From Alphaproteobacteria bacterium (GTDB lineage: Bacteria; Pseudomonadota; Alphaproteobacteria; Micavibrionales; Micavibrionaceae): 36,818 nucleotides of DNA. A model generated the notes under the pieces. That model did not search any database. It worked only from the letters and a program-made list of their open reading frames with translations, and was not told the origin of the DNA. The DNA lies in NCBI GenBank assembly GCA_009995045.1, contig JAACQG010000020.1, positions 1 to 36,818 of the forward strand, in the 5' to 3' direction. A program made the position numbers and the translations under genes. Shown here in pieces: positions 17,480 through 26,063 of this stretch; position 1 is the first letter of the stretch, and each line of letters starts with the position of its first letter.

Positions 17480-18937
17480 TTATCGACCGCAAGGCATTTG
17501 TACCCTGTTTCCGGTATATTCGCTTTTCTCTAGTTGATCTTTGAAGAGCAGATGGGCGCATGTATTGGTGTCGCTGAAGATGGCGGGATCATAGTCGCGC
17601 TGGAATGCGATGGCCTCATCAAGGGATGTGAATAATTGACGGTTGATTTTTGCGTCTGTGCATCCTGTTCTGGCGATGGCGGTGATGGGCATTGTTTCTT
17701 CTTCCATCTCTGATCCGACATAAGCATTTTCGATTAGATCTGCAAATTTCGTAGTGAAATCAATCATTTGTGCGTTTCCATAGGCAATGTCGAGGAAGTG
17801 CCCGTCATGTTCGCGCGCGGCTTTATATGCATTTAAAAGGTTGGTTTTGGTGGCATGCGGGTCTTGCCAGTTAAAGCCGAATTCTGCAAGGAGTTGGTCG
17901 GTTTGCTCGGCGAAGCTATTGCTGAACGCCAATCCTGCGACGATGAGCAATGCGCTGACATGTTGATGAACACCGACGCCGATCATGCGGGCTTCGTAAC
18001 GGTGGTTGATGACTTCGTCATTTTTGTTCTTAAGGGCGGCAACTTTGACATCTGGCCATAATATGCTTTCGGAGAAATAGTAATTTGTGGCGGTGTTTAA
18101 CCCCTTTGAGCGGAGCGAGTTAAAGCTTTCCCATTGCCCACTGGGCAGGCGGATGAGTTTTCCTTCGTTGTCATAATATACGAAAAGTTTGTTATTCATC
18201 ACCGCGTCAACATGATTTTGGATATATTCGTCACCCGTTTTTGCGCTGAATATATAATCGGGGCAGCCGCCGCGATCCCCAAGGGCGGCGCGATGGCGCA
18301 TGCCGGCATGTCCGCTAAATGGCTCCGCCTCATCGAATCCTGAGCCATTATCGGTCAGCATGAAGATTGCGGGTGCTAGCGCGTATAGGCGGCGTAAATT
18401 TGCCAACATATGGTCGGTATCATGGTAGCTGACCGAGACTTGGTTGGATTTGCATACCGAGAAATAGGCGGCGACGCTGGTCATGTCGGCGCGCGGTGGG
18501 GCGAAGAACGCTTGGTAGCGCTCAACGGGGACAACATTTTCTAATAATTGTTGAGCGGTTTTATTGGGGAGGTCTTGGAAATATGAGCGTTTAAGGCCGT
18601 GATTTGCGGCTTTTTGTGTGAGGCAGTCGATTTTGGCGTTGGTGTCCTCGATGATTTCTTTTAAATGCTCTGGGCGCCCTGGATCACTGCCGATTTCCAG
18701 CATTTCGGATGTTGGCTCGTTGCGGGCGAAATCTCCGCAACATTCGGTGTTTGTGGCGTTTTTGACCGCTTCGTTTTGGGCAACTGTCATTGTTGCCAAA
18801 TCGGGCGTTTTGGGATCGAAATAGGCAAGCTCGACCTCGATACCGGTCATTGCGTTTTCACCCGCGCCCTTATAGGTGTGAATGACATCGTCGATGGTGT
18901 TTATGATGCGGAGATCGTTTGCGTTTACTTCTGACAT
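17480..18937 (-). CDS. Glutamate-cysteine ligase-like (GCS2-type) protein
   Basis: The 485-residue cytoplasmic protein looks like a member of the glutamine-synthetase-fold carboxylate-amine ligases. It has an early acidic strand GIEVELAYFDP (about 32-42), as in metal-binding ExE motifs of glutamate-cysteine ligases. It also has CGDFARNEPTSEMLEIGSDPG, MLTDNGSGFDEAEPF followed by GMRHRAALGDRGGCPDYIF, and RYEARMIGVGVHQHVSALLIVAGLAF. These fit the spacing of substrate-binding motifs in GCS family 2, but I cannot name the substrate; glutathione synthesis is possible. It sits between lptE and holA, where other Alphaproteobacteria usually have no gene. Confidence 0.6.
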   Translation of the reverse strand: MSEVNANDLRIINTIDDVIHTYKGAGENAMTGIEVELAYFDPKTPDLATMTVAQNEAVKNATNTECCGDFARNEPTSEMLEIGSDPGRPEHLKEIIEDTNAKIDCLTQKAANHGLKRSYFQDLPNKTAQQLLENVVPVERYQAFFAPPRADMTSVAAYFSVCKSNQVSVSYHDTDHMLANLRRLYALAPAIFMLTDNGSGFDEAEPFSGHAGMRHRAALGDRGGCPDYIFSAKTGDEYIQNHVDAVMNNKLFVYYDNEGKLIRLPSGQWESFNSLRSKGLNTATNYYFSESILWPDVKVAALKNKNDEVINHRYEARMIGVGVHQHVSALLIVAGLAFSNSFAEQTDQLLAEFGFNWQDPHATKTNLLNAYKAAREHDGHFLDIAYGNAQMIDFTTKFADLIENAYVGSEMEEETMPITAIARTGCTDAKINRQLFTSLDEAIAFQRDYDPAIFSDTNTCAHLLFKDQLEKSEYTGNRVQMPCGR

Positions 18938-18999
18938 TATTTTAAATTAGGCCTCTTCCCTGTGTTTGGCAAATGCGTCGATGAGAAAAAATATGATTT

Positions 19000-19497
19000 T
19001 TAATCGGTGCGTTTGAAATAAAGCGAGAGTTGAAGCTCAATTTGACGTGCGAGGTCTTTGAGTACGTTTTCTCTGGTTGATTGTTCGGATATGCGGTTGG
19101 TAAACTCGCTTCCAAGGACGTTGAAACTGGCGATGGATTGTAATTGACGCTTAAGGAGAGTCTCTCCTGTTTGGGTATTGGTGAGTGTTATTAGCGTTTC
19201 TAGGCGTAATTGCGCGCGGGTTGTGTCTGAATCAATTGTGATGTCCAGCTCTCTCAATGTTTCCTTAATTGGGGCTACATCTAGCTTATATGTTTTTTGC
19301 TCTGCGCTGCCGTTGCGATAGAGGTTGTCGATCAGTTCGTTGCGTAAAAATTGTCCCTCACGATCGGGGATATTGCTGAGTGCGACCTGTCTAAACTTTG
19401 TTTCTGCGCCGATTGCTGTGTATTTGTTTACGCCGTAAACAGGTTGAAAACCGCATGCGGTGAGAAGGAGCAGGGCAAAGAGCGTTAGTATTTTCAT
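19000..19497 (-). CDS. lptE: LPS assembly lipoprotein LptE
   Basis: LptE is the outer-membrane lipoprotein that plugs LptD and helps insert lipopolysaccharide. The 165-residue protein has a lipoprotein signal with lipobox LLTAC (Cys15) followed by GFQPVYG, the hallmark opening of LptE. A beta-rich body (KTYKLDVAPIKETLRELDITIDSDTTRAQLRLE) follows, then a C-terminal helix with DLARQIELQLSLYF. Downstream position after leuS is conserved. A gap of 133 bases separates it from leuS, longer than usual and containing a perfect hairpin. Confidence 0.93.
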   Translation of the reverse strand: MKILTLFALLLLTACGFQPVYGVNKYTAIGAETKFRQVALSNIPDREGQFLRNELIDNLYRNGSAEQKTYKLDVAPIKETLRELDITIDSDTTRAQLRLETLITLTNTQTGETLLKRQLQSIASFNVLGSEFTNRISEQSTRENVLKDLARQIELQLSLYFKRTD

Positions 19498-19615
19498 TTT
19501 ATATCTTATTCAATCATTGTATGGGCGCTGACTAGCAGCAGTATATAATCTATTCACTTATATTGTCATTATCTTCGATCGTAAAGATAGTGGCGTGCTC
19601 ATCTGATGTGCTTTG

Positions 19616-19636
19616 GGATGATAAAATGTATCATCC
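19616..19636 (-). repeat. Perfect hairpin overlapping the leuS stop codon
   Basis: GGATGATA (19616-19623) and TATCATCC (19629-19636) form an 8-base-pair stem with a 5-base loop. The right-hand arm contains the leuS stop codon (19631-19633). No T-run follows on the minus strand, so it is not a classic terminator. It may mark RNA processing between leuS and lptE. Confidence 0.45.
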
Positions 19637-22216
19637 GGCCACTACATTTACGATCTTGCCGGGGACATAGATGAATTTGCGGATGGCTTTGCCGTCTATG
19701 GCGCGGACAACGTTTTCTTGCTCGAGCGCGGCGGCGCGGGCCGTGTCTTCGTTTGCATCGGGGGCGATGTCAATTTTTGCGCGCATTTTGCCGTTGACCT
19801 GAACACCGATTGTGATGGTGTCGGTGGTCAGAAGGCTTTCATCAGCGACAGGCCATGGCTCATTGGTGAGCAATGTTTCATGACCCAATTGTGACCAAAG
19901 CTCTTCGGCGAGGTGTGGCATAACGGGGTTGAAAATCTTGATGAGGATTTCAAAGGATTGGCGCAATGCCCAATGATCGCTTTCGGTTTGTGGTGAAAAG
20001 CTTGAGATTGTGTTTGATAGCTCGCGAATTTGGGCGACGGCCTTGTTCATGGCGAAATCGTCAATGGATTTGGCAACGCCGATAATGGCTTTATGTGCCG
20101 CGCTGCGTATGTCTTTTGCACCAGCGGAAAGATCGCTTGGCTCCGGCGCGTTGATCGGGGGAAGGCTCTCAATGTGTTGTGTGATCATGCGGTGGAGCTT
20201 GTTGACGAATTTCCATGCGCCCTCAATGCCGCTTTCCGTCCATTCCAAATCGCGCTCGGGCGGGGAATCGGAGAGGATGAAAAGGCGCGCCGCATCTGCG
20301 CCATAGGTGCCTAGAATGTCTTCGGGGTCGATGACGTTCTTTTTGGATTTGGACATTTTAATGGATGGGCCGACTTTGGCGGATGATTGATCGCTTAATT
20401 GCTCATATTCACTGGGAAACAGCCATTTGCCGTTGGCGTCTTGGTATGTTTCATGCGTGACCATTCCTTGTGTGAACAACCCTTTGAATGGTTCTTCGCA
20501 ATTCACGTAGCCACAGGTTTTCATCGCGCGTGTGAAAAAGCGCGCATATAAAAGGTGAAGGACGGCATGTTCAACGCCGCCGATATATTGATCGACGCCG
20601 CCGCCATTGGGCATCCAGTAATCGGCCTTGTCCTTGCCCACGGGCAGGGTTTCATTATGCGGATCGCAATAGCGGAATTGATACCAACTGCTTTCGAAGA
20701 ATGTGTCGAATGTGTCTGTCTCGCGGCGGGCGGGGTTTGAACATGTTGGACATGTCGTGTGTTTCCATCTGGGGTGGTGTTCCAGTGGGTTGCCGGGTTT
20801 GTCGAAAGAGATATCTTCGGGCAGCGTGACGGGAAGCTGATCTTCGGGGACGGGAACCGCGCCGCAATCATCGCAATAGATGATTGGAATGGGGCAGCCC
20901 CAATAGCGTTGGCGGCTAATGCCCCAATCGCGTAGGCGATATTGTGTTGTGCCCTCGCCTATATTCATTGCCTCGCACCGTTTGATGATCTCGGCTTTCG
21001 CCGCGTCGATCTCTAGGCCGTTTAAAAAGTCGGAATTAATCAATGTGCCTGTGCCGGAATAGGCTTCCTGCATGGCGTGTTGTTCCTCAACAGGGTGTTC
21101 CGGAATGTCGGAATTTGCGTAGGCGGGCGGTGATATGACCTGTTTGATCGGCAGATCGTATTTCTTGGCGAAGTCAAAGTCGCGCTGGTCATGGGCGGGC
21201 ACGCCGTATATTGCGCCTGTGCCGTAATCCATGAGGATGAAATTGGCGATATAGAGCGGAAGCTGAACATCGCTTAAGAATGGGTGTTGCACCGTATAGC
21301 CCGTATCAAAGCCGAGCTTTTCGGCTTGTTCGATGGCGGCTTCGCTTGTGCCGGTGGCTTGGCATTGTTTGATAAATTCGCCAAAGCCGTCTTTGTCCCC
21401 TGCGAGTTTCTTGGCCAACGGATGATCGGCGGCAATGGCCGCAAAGCTTGCGCCAAAGATTGTATCGGGGCGGGTGGTGTAGATTTTAAGGGTTTCGTCG
21501 CTGCCTGCGATATCAAGCGTGAGGTGCAAGCCCTCGGATTTGCCGATCCAGTTGGATTGCATGGTGCGGACTTTTTCCGGCCAGCGATCGAGTGTTTCAA
21601 GACCTTCTAATAGGTCGTCGGCATAATCGGTGATTTTCAGGAACCATTGATTAAGGCTTTTACGCTCCACGGGCGCGCCTGTGCGCCAACCTTTGCCGTC
21701 AACGACTTGTTCATTGGCGAGGACGGTATTATCGACAGGGTCCCAGTTGACGACGGATTCTTTGCGGTACGCAATTCCGCGCTTAAGGAAGTCGAGGAAC
21801 ATTTTTTGTTCGTGGCGGTAATATTCGGGGGTGCAGGTTGTGATCTCGCGATCCCAATCAATGGCGAGGCCCATGGATTTGAGTTGCTCACGCATTTCCG
21901 TTGTATTCGAGATTGTCCATTTCGCCGGATGCACACCGCGTTCGATGGCTGCATTTTCCGCGGGCAAACCAAAAGCATCCCATCCCATTGGTCTTAGGAC
22001 GTTATACCCGCTGGCACGGCGGTAACGGGCGACGACATCGCCGAGCGTGTAATTGCGCACATGGCCGACATGGATGCGTCCGCTTGGGTAGGGGAACATC
22101 TCCAGGACGTAGTATTTTTCACGGTCGGAGGTTTCGGTTGCCTTAAAGCAATCGGTTTCGGTCCACTTTGCGCGCCATTTGGCTTCGCAATCTTTTATAT
22201 TATAACGCTCTGTCAT
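19631..22216 (-). CDS. leuS: Leucyl-tRNA synthetase
   Basis: LeuS charges tRNA-Leu and edits mischarged tRNA. The 861-residue protein is full length for the bacterial enzyme. The class I HIGH site appears as [15 protein letters not shown] (42-56), the editing domain includes [22 protein letters not shown] and [19 protein letters not shown], the KMSKS loop is in [14 protein letters not shown] around residue 620, and the C-terminal domain ends in VNGKMRAKI...[14 protein letters not shown]. Cysteine pairs (CDDCG, CPTCS) mark the zinc region. It starts 9 bases after the DUF3576 gene, in the same transcription unit. Confidence 0.98.
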   Translation of the reverse strand: MTERYNIKDCEAKWRAKWTETDCFKATETSDREKYYVLEMFPYPSGRIHVGHVRNYTLGDVVARYRRASGYNVLRPMGWDAFGLPAENAAIERGVHPAKWTISNTTEMREQLKSMGLAIDWDREITTCTPEYYRHEQKMFLDFLKRGIAYRKESVVNWDPVDNTVLANEQVVDGKGWRTGAPVERKSLNQWFLKITDYADDLLEGLETLDRWPEKVRTMQSNWIGKSEGLHLTLDIAGSDETLKIYTTRPDTIFGASFAAIAADHPLAKKLAGDKDGFGEFIKQCQATGTSEAAIEQAEKLGFDTGYTVQHPFLSDVQLPLYIANFILMDYGTGAIYGVPAHDQRDFDFAKKYDLPIKQVISPPAYANSDIPEHPVEEQHAMQEAYSGTGTLINSDFLNGLEIDAAKAEIIKRCEAMNIGEGTTQYRLRDWGISRQRYWGCPIPIIYCDDCGAVPVPEDQLPVTLPEDISFDKPGNPLEHHPRWKHTTCPTCSNPARRETDTFDTFFESSWYQFRYCDPHNETLPVGKDKADYWMPNGGGVDQYIGGVEHAVLHLLYARFFTRAMKTCGYVNCEEPFKGLFTQGMVTHETYQDANGKWLFPSEYEQLSDQSSAKVGPSIKMSKSKKNVIDPEDILGTYGADAARLFILSDSPPERDLEWTESGIEGAWKFVNKLHRMITQHIESLPPINAPEPSDLSAGAKDIRSAAHKAIIGVAKSIDDFAMNKAVAQIRELSNTISSFSPQTESDHWALRQSFEILIKIFNPVMPHLAEELWSQLGHETLLTNEPWPVADESLLTTDTITIGVQVNGKMRAKIDIAPDANEDTARAAALEQENVVRAIDGKAIRKFIYVPGKIVNVVAG

Positions 22217-22225
22217 GGATGGTAA

Positions 22226-22768
22226 TTAATCCAATTGTGCGACGCGTAGCTGACGTGCGCGGGTTAGGATTGTGTCTTCCAATTGACGCGCGGTTTCTGG
22301 GGTTGCTTCGGCATCGACCCATTTTCCGCTTACAAAGTTTTGTTTGAACGCACGCACGCGCACACCGTCGGAGCGCAATTCACGTGACAATATAAAGACA
22401 TTAATCTTAAAGCGTTCGCCTTCGGTCTCTGGTGGTGTGTACCAATCGGTGAGGATCACACCGCCGAATGGGTCGGCACTGGCGAGGGGCATGAAGGATA
22501 CGGTGTCCAAAGACGCGCGCCATAGGAAGCTGTTGACGGCGATGCCGGAATTGTTGTTTTCGTCATTTTTCTTTCTCGAGCCGAAAATACCGCCTTCACC
22601 GAAAATGCTCTCTGGTTTTTCGTAGATGTCGTTGCCGCTATTCGAGGTGCGGTCAGCGCCGGTTGGATATTTCGCTTCGCTTTTTATGCTGTTTTCTGCG
22701 CAGGCGGATAGCGCAAGCACGGTTGAGCATGATAAGAGAGAAAGAGTTATTCGTTTTGTAAGGCGCAT
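22226..22768 (-). CDS. DUF3576 family lipoprotein
   Basis: The 180-residue protein has a lipoprotein signal with lipobox LSAC (Cys at about 23). A polar linker (about 25-75) follows, then a conserved core with NSFLWRASLDTVSFMPLASADPFGGVILTDWYTPPETEGERFKINVFILSRELRSDGVRVRAFKQ. This core is the DUF3576 family of Alphaproteobacteria, typically encoded immediately before leuS and lptE, as here. The function is unknown, but its place next to LPS and envelope genes hints at an envelope role. It is the first gene of the minus-strand group, and its promoter lies in 22769-22989. Confidence 0.9.
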   Translation of the reverse strand: MRLTKRITLSLLSCSTVLALSACAENSIKSEAKYPTGADRTSNSGNDIYEKPESIFGEGGIFGSRKKNDENNNSGIAVNSFLWRASLDTVSFMPLASADPFGGVILTDWYTPPETEGERFKINVFILSRELRSDGVRVRAFKQNFVSGKWVDAEATPETARQLEDTILTRARQLRVAQLD

Positions 22769-22840
22769 GATTTATACCTGTTTCGTTAAGCTGTAAAAGT
22801 AATAGCATGGCTTTATGGGGGTCTCAACGAGATTTTCATG

Positions 22841-22858
22841 TGTTGCACATTTGCAACA
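22841..22858. promoter_or_regulatory. 18-base perfect dyad in the DUF3576/porin divergent region
   Basis: TGTTGCA-CATT-TGCAACA is a perfect 7-base inverted repeat with a 4-base centre. It lies 73 bases upstream of the DUF3576 start and 131 upstream of the porin start. The form suggests a dimeric regulator's operator; the regulator is unknown. Confidence 0.5.
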
Positions 22859-22923
22859 GGCTTTTAAAAAATAATTGAAATCAATTTTATGACGTTGAAG
22901 ACAGGATGCGTTTCAGGCTTATT

Positions 22924-22955
22924 AAGGGTGTTCCTATTTCTTAGGGCACCCTTTT
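22924..22955 (+). terminator. Terminator-like hairpin in the porin leader
   Basis: AAGGGTG (22924-22930) pairs with CACCCTT (22947-22953), with inner CCT/AGG pairing, and a run of four T overlaps the right arm. It ends 34 bases before the porin ATG. It may be an attenuator, or the end of a short upstream RNA starting in 22860-22920. Confidence 0.5.
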
Positions 22956-22989
22956 AACGGTTATCATCAAATTTATTGGAGGAATGATA

Positions 22990-24078
22990 ATGAAAAAACT
23001 ACTTTTGACTACAGCTGCTTGTGGTTTGGCTTTTGCCGCTACACCAGCAAATGCTCAAGTTGAACTTGAACTCGGCGGTTACTTGAAAGCCTATGGCGCA
23101 TATGTTGACCAAGACGAAAATAATGGCGAAGTTAATGACTTCGACATGATCCGTGAAACAGAAATCCACCTTGGTGGCGAAACAACTTTGGACAATGGTC
23201 TTACAGTTGGTGCACATTTCGAACTTGAAGCTGATGGCGAAGATTCTACAGAAGTTGAAGAATCATATCTTTACTTCTCAGGCAACTGGGGTCGTTTCAA
23301 TGTTGGTGCTGAAGACGGTGCTGGTTACTTGCTACAAGTTGCTGCTCCTTCTGCAGATTCAAACATTGACGGTGTTCGTCAATATGTACAACCAGTAAAC
23401 TACGGTGTTCTTGGTCTTGCTGGCGTAACTGGTGTTGCTTCTGGTATCGATTACGATATGGACATCACAGGTAAAGATGACAAAATCACTTACTTGTCAC
23501 CTATCCTTAGCGGTTTCCAAATCGGTGCAACTTTCTCTCCTGACTCTGATGATGCATCAGATAAAGGTGGTATTGGTACTGATGACGTAGCTGACACGGC
23601 TGGCGCTGCATACGAACTTGCTGTTCGTTATGAAGGTCAATTCAACAATGTTGGTGTTATTGCTGGTGCTGGTTACGCTCTCGTAGAGAACGAAAACGAA
23701 ACAGCAGCTAACGCTGATGACCGTAAAGCATGGAATGCTGGTCTTGACCTCGACATGGGTCCATTCGGCCTTGGTGCTATCTACACTGAAGACAATGGTG
23801 CTGACCTCACTTCTAACGATGACGTTGATGAAGAGACATGGGTTGTTGGTGCTGACTACACAACTGGTCCTTTCAAACTTGGTGCATCATACTTCACACA
23901 AGAGAACACATTTGCAGTTGATGGCCTTGAGACAGACCGTTATTCAGCTGGTGCTGTTTATACATATGGCCCAGGCATGACATTCCGCGGTTCTATCGGC
24001 TATATTGAGCATGAAAATGCAGCTGGTGCAGATGCTGACGCTACATACGTAACATTGGGTACACAAGTTAAGTTCTAA
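22990..24078 (+). CDS. Outer-membrane porin
   Basis: The 362-residue precursor has a signal peptide (MKKLLLTTAACGLAFAATPA, cleavage after ANA) and a mature beta-barrel starting QVELELGGYLKAYG. It has repeated short amphipathic strands separated by Asp/Glu-rich loops and ends in YVTLGTQVKF with the terminal Phe needed for barrel assembly. These are features of trimeric Gram-negative porins, which let small solutes through the outer membrane. I chose ATG 22990 because GGAGG lies 7 bases upstream; the ATG at 22984 is too close. Codon use is strongly biased (GGT, GCT, GAC, AAC), unlike its neighbours, indicating very high expression. It has its own terminator. Confidence 0.93.
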   Translation: MKKLLLTTAACGLAFAATPANAQVELELGGYLKAYGAYVDQDENNGEVNDFDMIRETEIHLGGETTLDNGLTVGAHFELEADGEDSTEVEESYLYFSGNWGRFNVGAEDGAGYLLQVAAPSADSNIDGVRQYVQPVNYGVLGLAGVTGVASGIDYDMDITGKDDKITYLSPILSGFQIGATFSPDSDDASDKGGIGTDDVADTAGAAYELAVRYEGQFNNVGVIAGAGYALVENENETAANADDRKAWNAGLDLDMGPFGLGAIYTEDNGADLTSNDDVDEETWVVGADYTTGPFKLGASYFTQENTFAVDGLETDRYSAGAVYTYGPGMTFRGSIGYIEHENAAGADADATYVTLGTQVKF

Positions 24079-24110
24079 TCGAACCTAATTTTACCAATTA
24101 AGAATTTTAA

Positions 24111-24137
24111 AGGGGCGCTTTTGGCGCCTCTTTTTTT
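24111..24137 (+). terminator. Rho-independent terminator after the porin
   Basis: AGGGGCGC pairs with GCGCCTCT across a TTTTG loop and is followed by a run of T to 24137. It lies 33 bases past the porin stop. Confidence 0.9.
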
Positions 24138-24166
24138 ATGGGCGCTATGGGTGTATATAAATACGC

Positions 24167-24838
24167 ATGAGTGTTTCAGAAAATCTTCAAGCAATTGAAA
24201 AACAAATGGCGGAGGCGGCGGATTTTTCCGCGCGTGATGTTGCCGATGTGAATCTGGTTGCGGTGAGCAAAAAACAACCCGATGCACGTATACAAGAGGC
24301 GCTTGATGCGGGGCATCGCCAATACGGGGAAAACCGTGTGCAGGAGGCGCAGACACGCTGGGCACATCGGCGCGCGCAGTATCCCGACCTTCGTCTTCAT
24401 TTGATTGGCCCCTTGCAAAGCAACAAGGCAAAAGACGCGGTTGCGCTATTCGATGTGATTGAAACGCTCGATCGTGAGAAATTGGCGCGGGTTTTGGCGG
24501 ATGAGATGGAAAAACAGGGGCGTCAATTGCCCTGCTTTATTCAGGTTAATACCGGCGAGGAAGATCAAAAAGCGGGTATCGCTCCACGCGATGTTGCGGA
24601 TTTTTATGCTTATGCGCATGGTGAATGCGGGTTGCATATCCAAGGATTGATGTGCATTCCCCCTGTTGATGAATCGCCGGGCGTGCATTTTGCCTTATTG
24701 CGCAAATACGCACACGCGTTAGGGCTGGATGATCTCAGCATGGGGATGTCGGGTGATTTTGAAAAAGCCATTGCGCTGGGCGCAACCTATATCCGTGTCG
24801 GGACAGGGGTGTTTGGCGAACGTGATTATGATTTATAA
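24167..24838 (+). CDS. YggS family pyridoxal-phosphate homeostasis protein
   Basis: YggS/PLPBP proteins bind pyridoxal 5'-phosphate and keep the free cofactor and amino-acid pools in balance; they have no known enzymatic activity. The 223-residue protein is a single TIM-barrel domain. It has the PLP lysine K35 in LVAVSKKQP, then YGENRVQEA, LHLIGPLQSNKAKDAV, IQVNTGEEDQKAGI, LSMGMSGDFEKAIALGATYIRVGTGVFGER. The ATG at 24167 lies 29 bases beyond the porin terminator, so it has its own promoter. Its 3' end overlaps the convergent gene by 6 bases. Confidence 0.95.
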   Translation: MSVSENLQAIEKQMAEAADFSARDVADVNLVAVSKKQPDARIQEALDAGHRQYGENRVQEAQTRWAHRRAQYPDLRLHLIGPLQSNKAKDAVALFDVIETLDREKLARVLADEMEKQGRQLPCFIQVNTGEEDQKAGIAPRDVADFYAYAHGECGLHIQGLMCIPPVDESPGVHFALLRKYAHALGLDDLSMGMSGDFEKAIALGATYIRVGTGVFGERDYDL

Positions 24839-25489
24839 TGCGTAAAGGCCTGTTTTCTTGGGCTGTTCAGTGTTTGTTGTTGGTTCTTCTTTAACAGCTA
24901 AATCAGAAAAGGCGAGCAATGCGCTGGTCATGCCTTGATCTTGGATTGAGGCTAGGGTGTTTTCGATGGATTTTTCCGGGCTTAGCTGTGATTCGTTTGC
25001 CGCTAATTGCGGCGTTGGTTTGGGCGCGTTTCTATTGAAGGCATATTGCATCGCGTTGCCCGCCATATCGTTGCCTGTTTCATTGGCGACAACCATATCT
25101 ATCAAAGCGCCAGCAAGGCCGATAGGGCCGCCAAACGCTGCGCCGCCAACTATTTTTGATGCAGGTTTGATATGATCACCGGTTATCTCGCGGTATATAT
25201 GCCCGACAATGGGAATATGTTGCAGCGGATTCATCATGTCCAAGATATCACCAAAGCCAAATTGATCTTCCTCTTTGCCTTGCGACTGTGCGGTATTGAG
25301 ATTTAAGCTATCTTGCCCTTGTGCGCCGATTATATGTGTTTCGACGCTATTGCTTTCCTGCTGCTTTGCGATGGTGCGGGTTTCATATTTGGGCACGAAA
25401 CCGCCCATGCGTTCATTTTTCACATAGGTCAAAATGCGCTGGGTTTGCGCATGTGTTTGGGTTTGCGAGCTAAAGGAACTTTCAATCAT
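24833..25489 (-). CDS. Conserved hypothetical protein
   Basis: The product is 218 residues if started at ATG 25489 (MIESSFSSQTQTHAQTQ). An upstream ATG at 25573 would overlap the divergent regulator gene and is unlikely. Residues 1-85 are polar and probably disordered. The conserved part is residues 85-150: GFGDILDMMNPLQHIPIVGHIYREITGDHIKPASKIVGG followed by a Gly/Ala-rich FGGPIGLAGALIDMVV. I recall this NPLQHIP...YR.ITGD...GG...GGPIG pattern in uncharacterised proteins of other Alphaproteobacteria. The Gly/Ala stretch could associate with a membrane. The gene starts 46 bases from the response-regulator gene on the other strand, so they may share control. Confidence 0.7.
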   Translation of the reverse strand: MIESSFSSQTQTHAQTQRILTYVKNERMGGFVPKYETRTIAKQQESNSVETHIIGAQGQDSLNLNTAQSQGKEEDQFGFGDILDMMNPLQHIPIVGHIYREITGDHIKPASKIVGGAAFGGPIGLAGALIDMVVANETGNDMAGNAMQYAFNRNAPKPTPQLAANESQLSPEKSIENTLASIQDQGMTSALLAFSDLAVKEEPTTNTEQPKKTGLYAL

Positions 25490-25535
25490 CTGATAAACTT
25501 TGCAAATGCCGTGCCAGCAAGGCATAGATATAGAT

Positions 25536-26063
25536 ATGAATGATCCGCGTCCCATATTTGTAATCGAAACCAATGACTTCGCGGCTAAGGTGATCCGCGG
25601 CGTGATTGCGCGGTATGATTTGGCGCGGCGTGTTGAGGTGGTTAAAGACGTGCCGGAGGCGGAAAATTCTTCCGTTATAATGCCTTCCCATCCGATTCGT
25701 GTTGGCGCGTTGTTGGATCGTATTTTTGGTGTTTTATATCCGAGGGACAGCGATGAGACGATTGATCTCGGTGGGGGGCGATATATTGATGTGCGCCTTT
25801 CTGTTTATTATGCGTCCGTGGATGCGGATCCTGTTCGTTTGACGGAAAAGGAAATTGCGTTGCTGGTTATATTGGCGGAAAAACGGGGCGGGGCGGTGAG
25901 CCGGGATCAATTATTGGATGATGTCTGGCAATATGTTGAGGGCGTTGAGACGCATACATTAGAGACGCATATCTATCGCCTGCGGCAAAAAATTGAAACC
26001 GACCCCTCAAACCCTCACATTCTAAAAACAAATGATGATGGCTATTTCTTAAGTGTTGAATAG
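25536..26063 (+). CDS. OmpR/PhoB-type winged-helix regulator with a truncated receiver-like domain
   Basis: The 175-residue protein has a C-terminal winged-helix DNA-binding domain of the OmpR family at about residues 76-175 (LTEKEIALLVILAEKRGGAVSRDQLLDDVW, THTLETHIYRLRQKIE, ILKTNDDGYFL). The N-terminal 65 residues start like a receiver domain (PIFVIETNDFAAKVIRGVI) and end like one (PIRVGALLDRI). The middle, with the phospho-accepting Asp and its surroundings, is missing. It therefore cannot be phosphorylated in the usual way. I chose ATG 25536; an ATG at 25500 is poorer. No histidine kinase is nearby. It lies between two conserved unknown genes on the other strand, and its end overlaps one by 15 bases. 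Confidence 0.85.
   Translation: MNDPRPIFVIETNDFAAKVIRGVIARYDLARRVEVVKDVPEAENSSVIMPSHPIRVGALLDRIFGVLYPRDSDETIDLGGGRYIDVRLSVYYASVDADPVRLTEKEIALLVILAEKRGGAVSRDQLLDDVWQYVEGVETHTLETHIYRLRQKIETDPSNPHILKTNDDGYFLSVE

Noticed and set aside
22376-22395. CACGTG core in the DUF3576 gene as a fifth parS site
   Set aside because: Only the central hexamer and a few flanking bases match; most of the outer positions differ.
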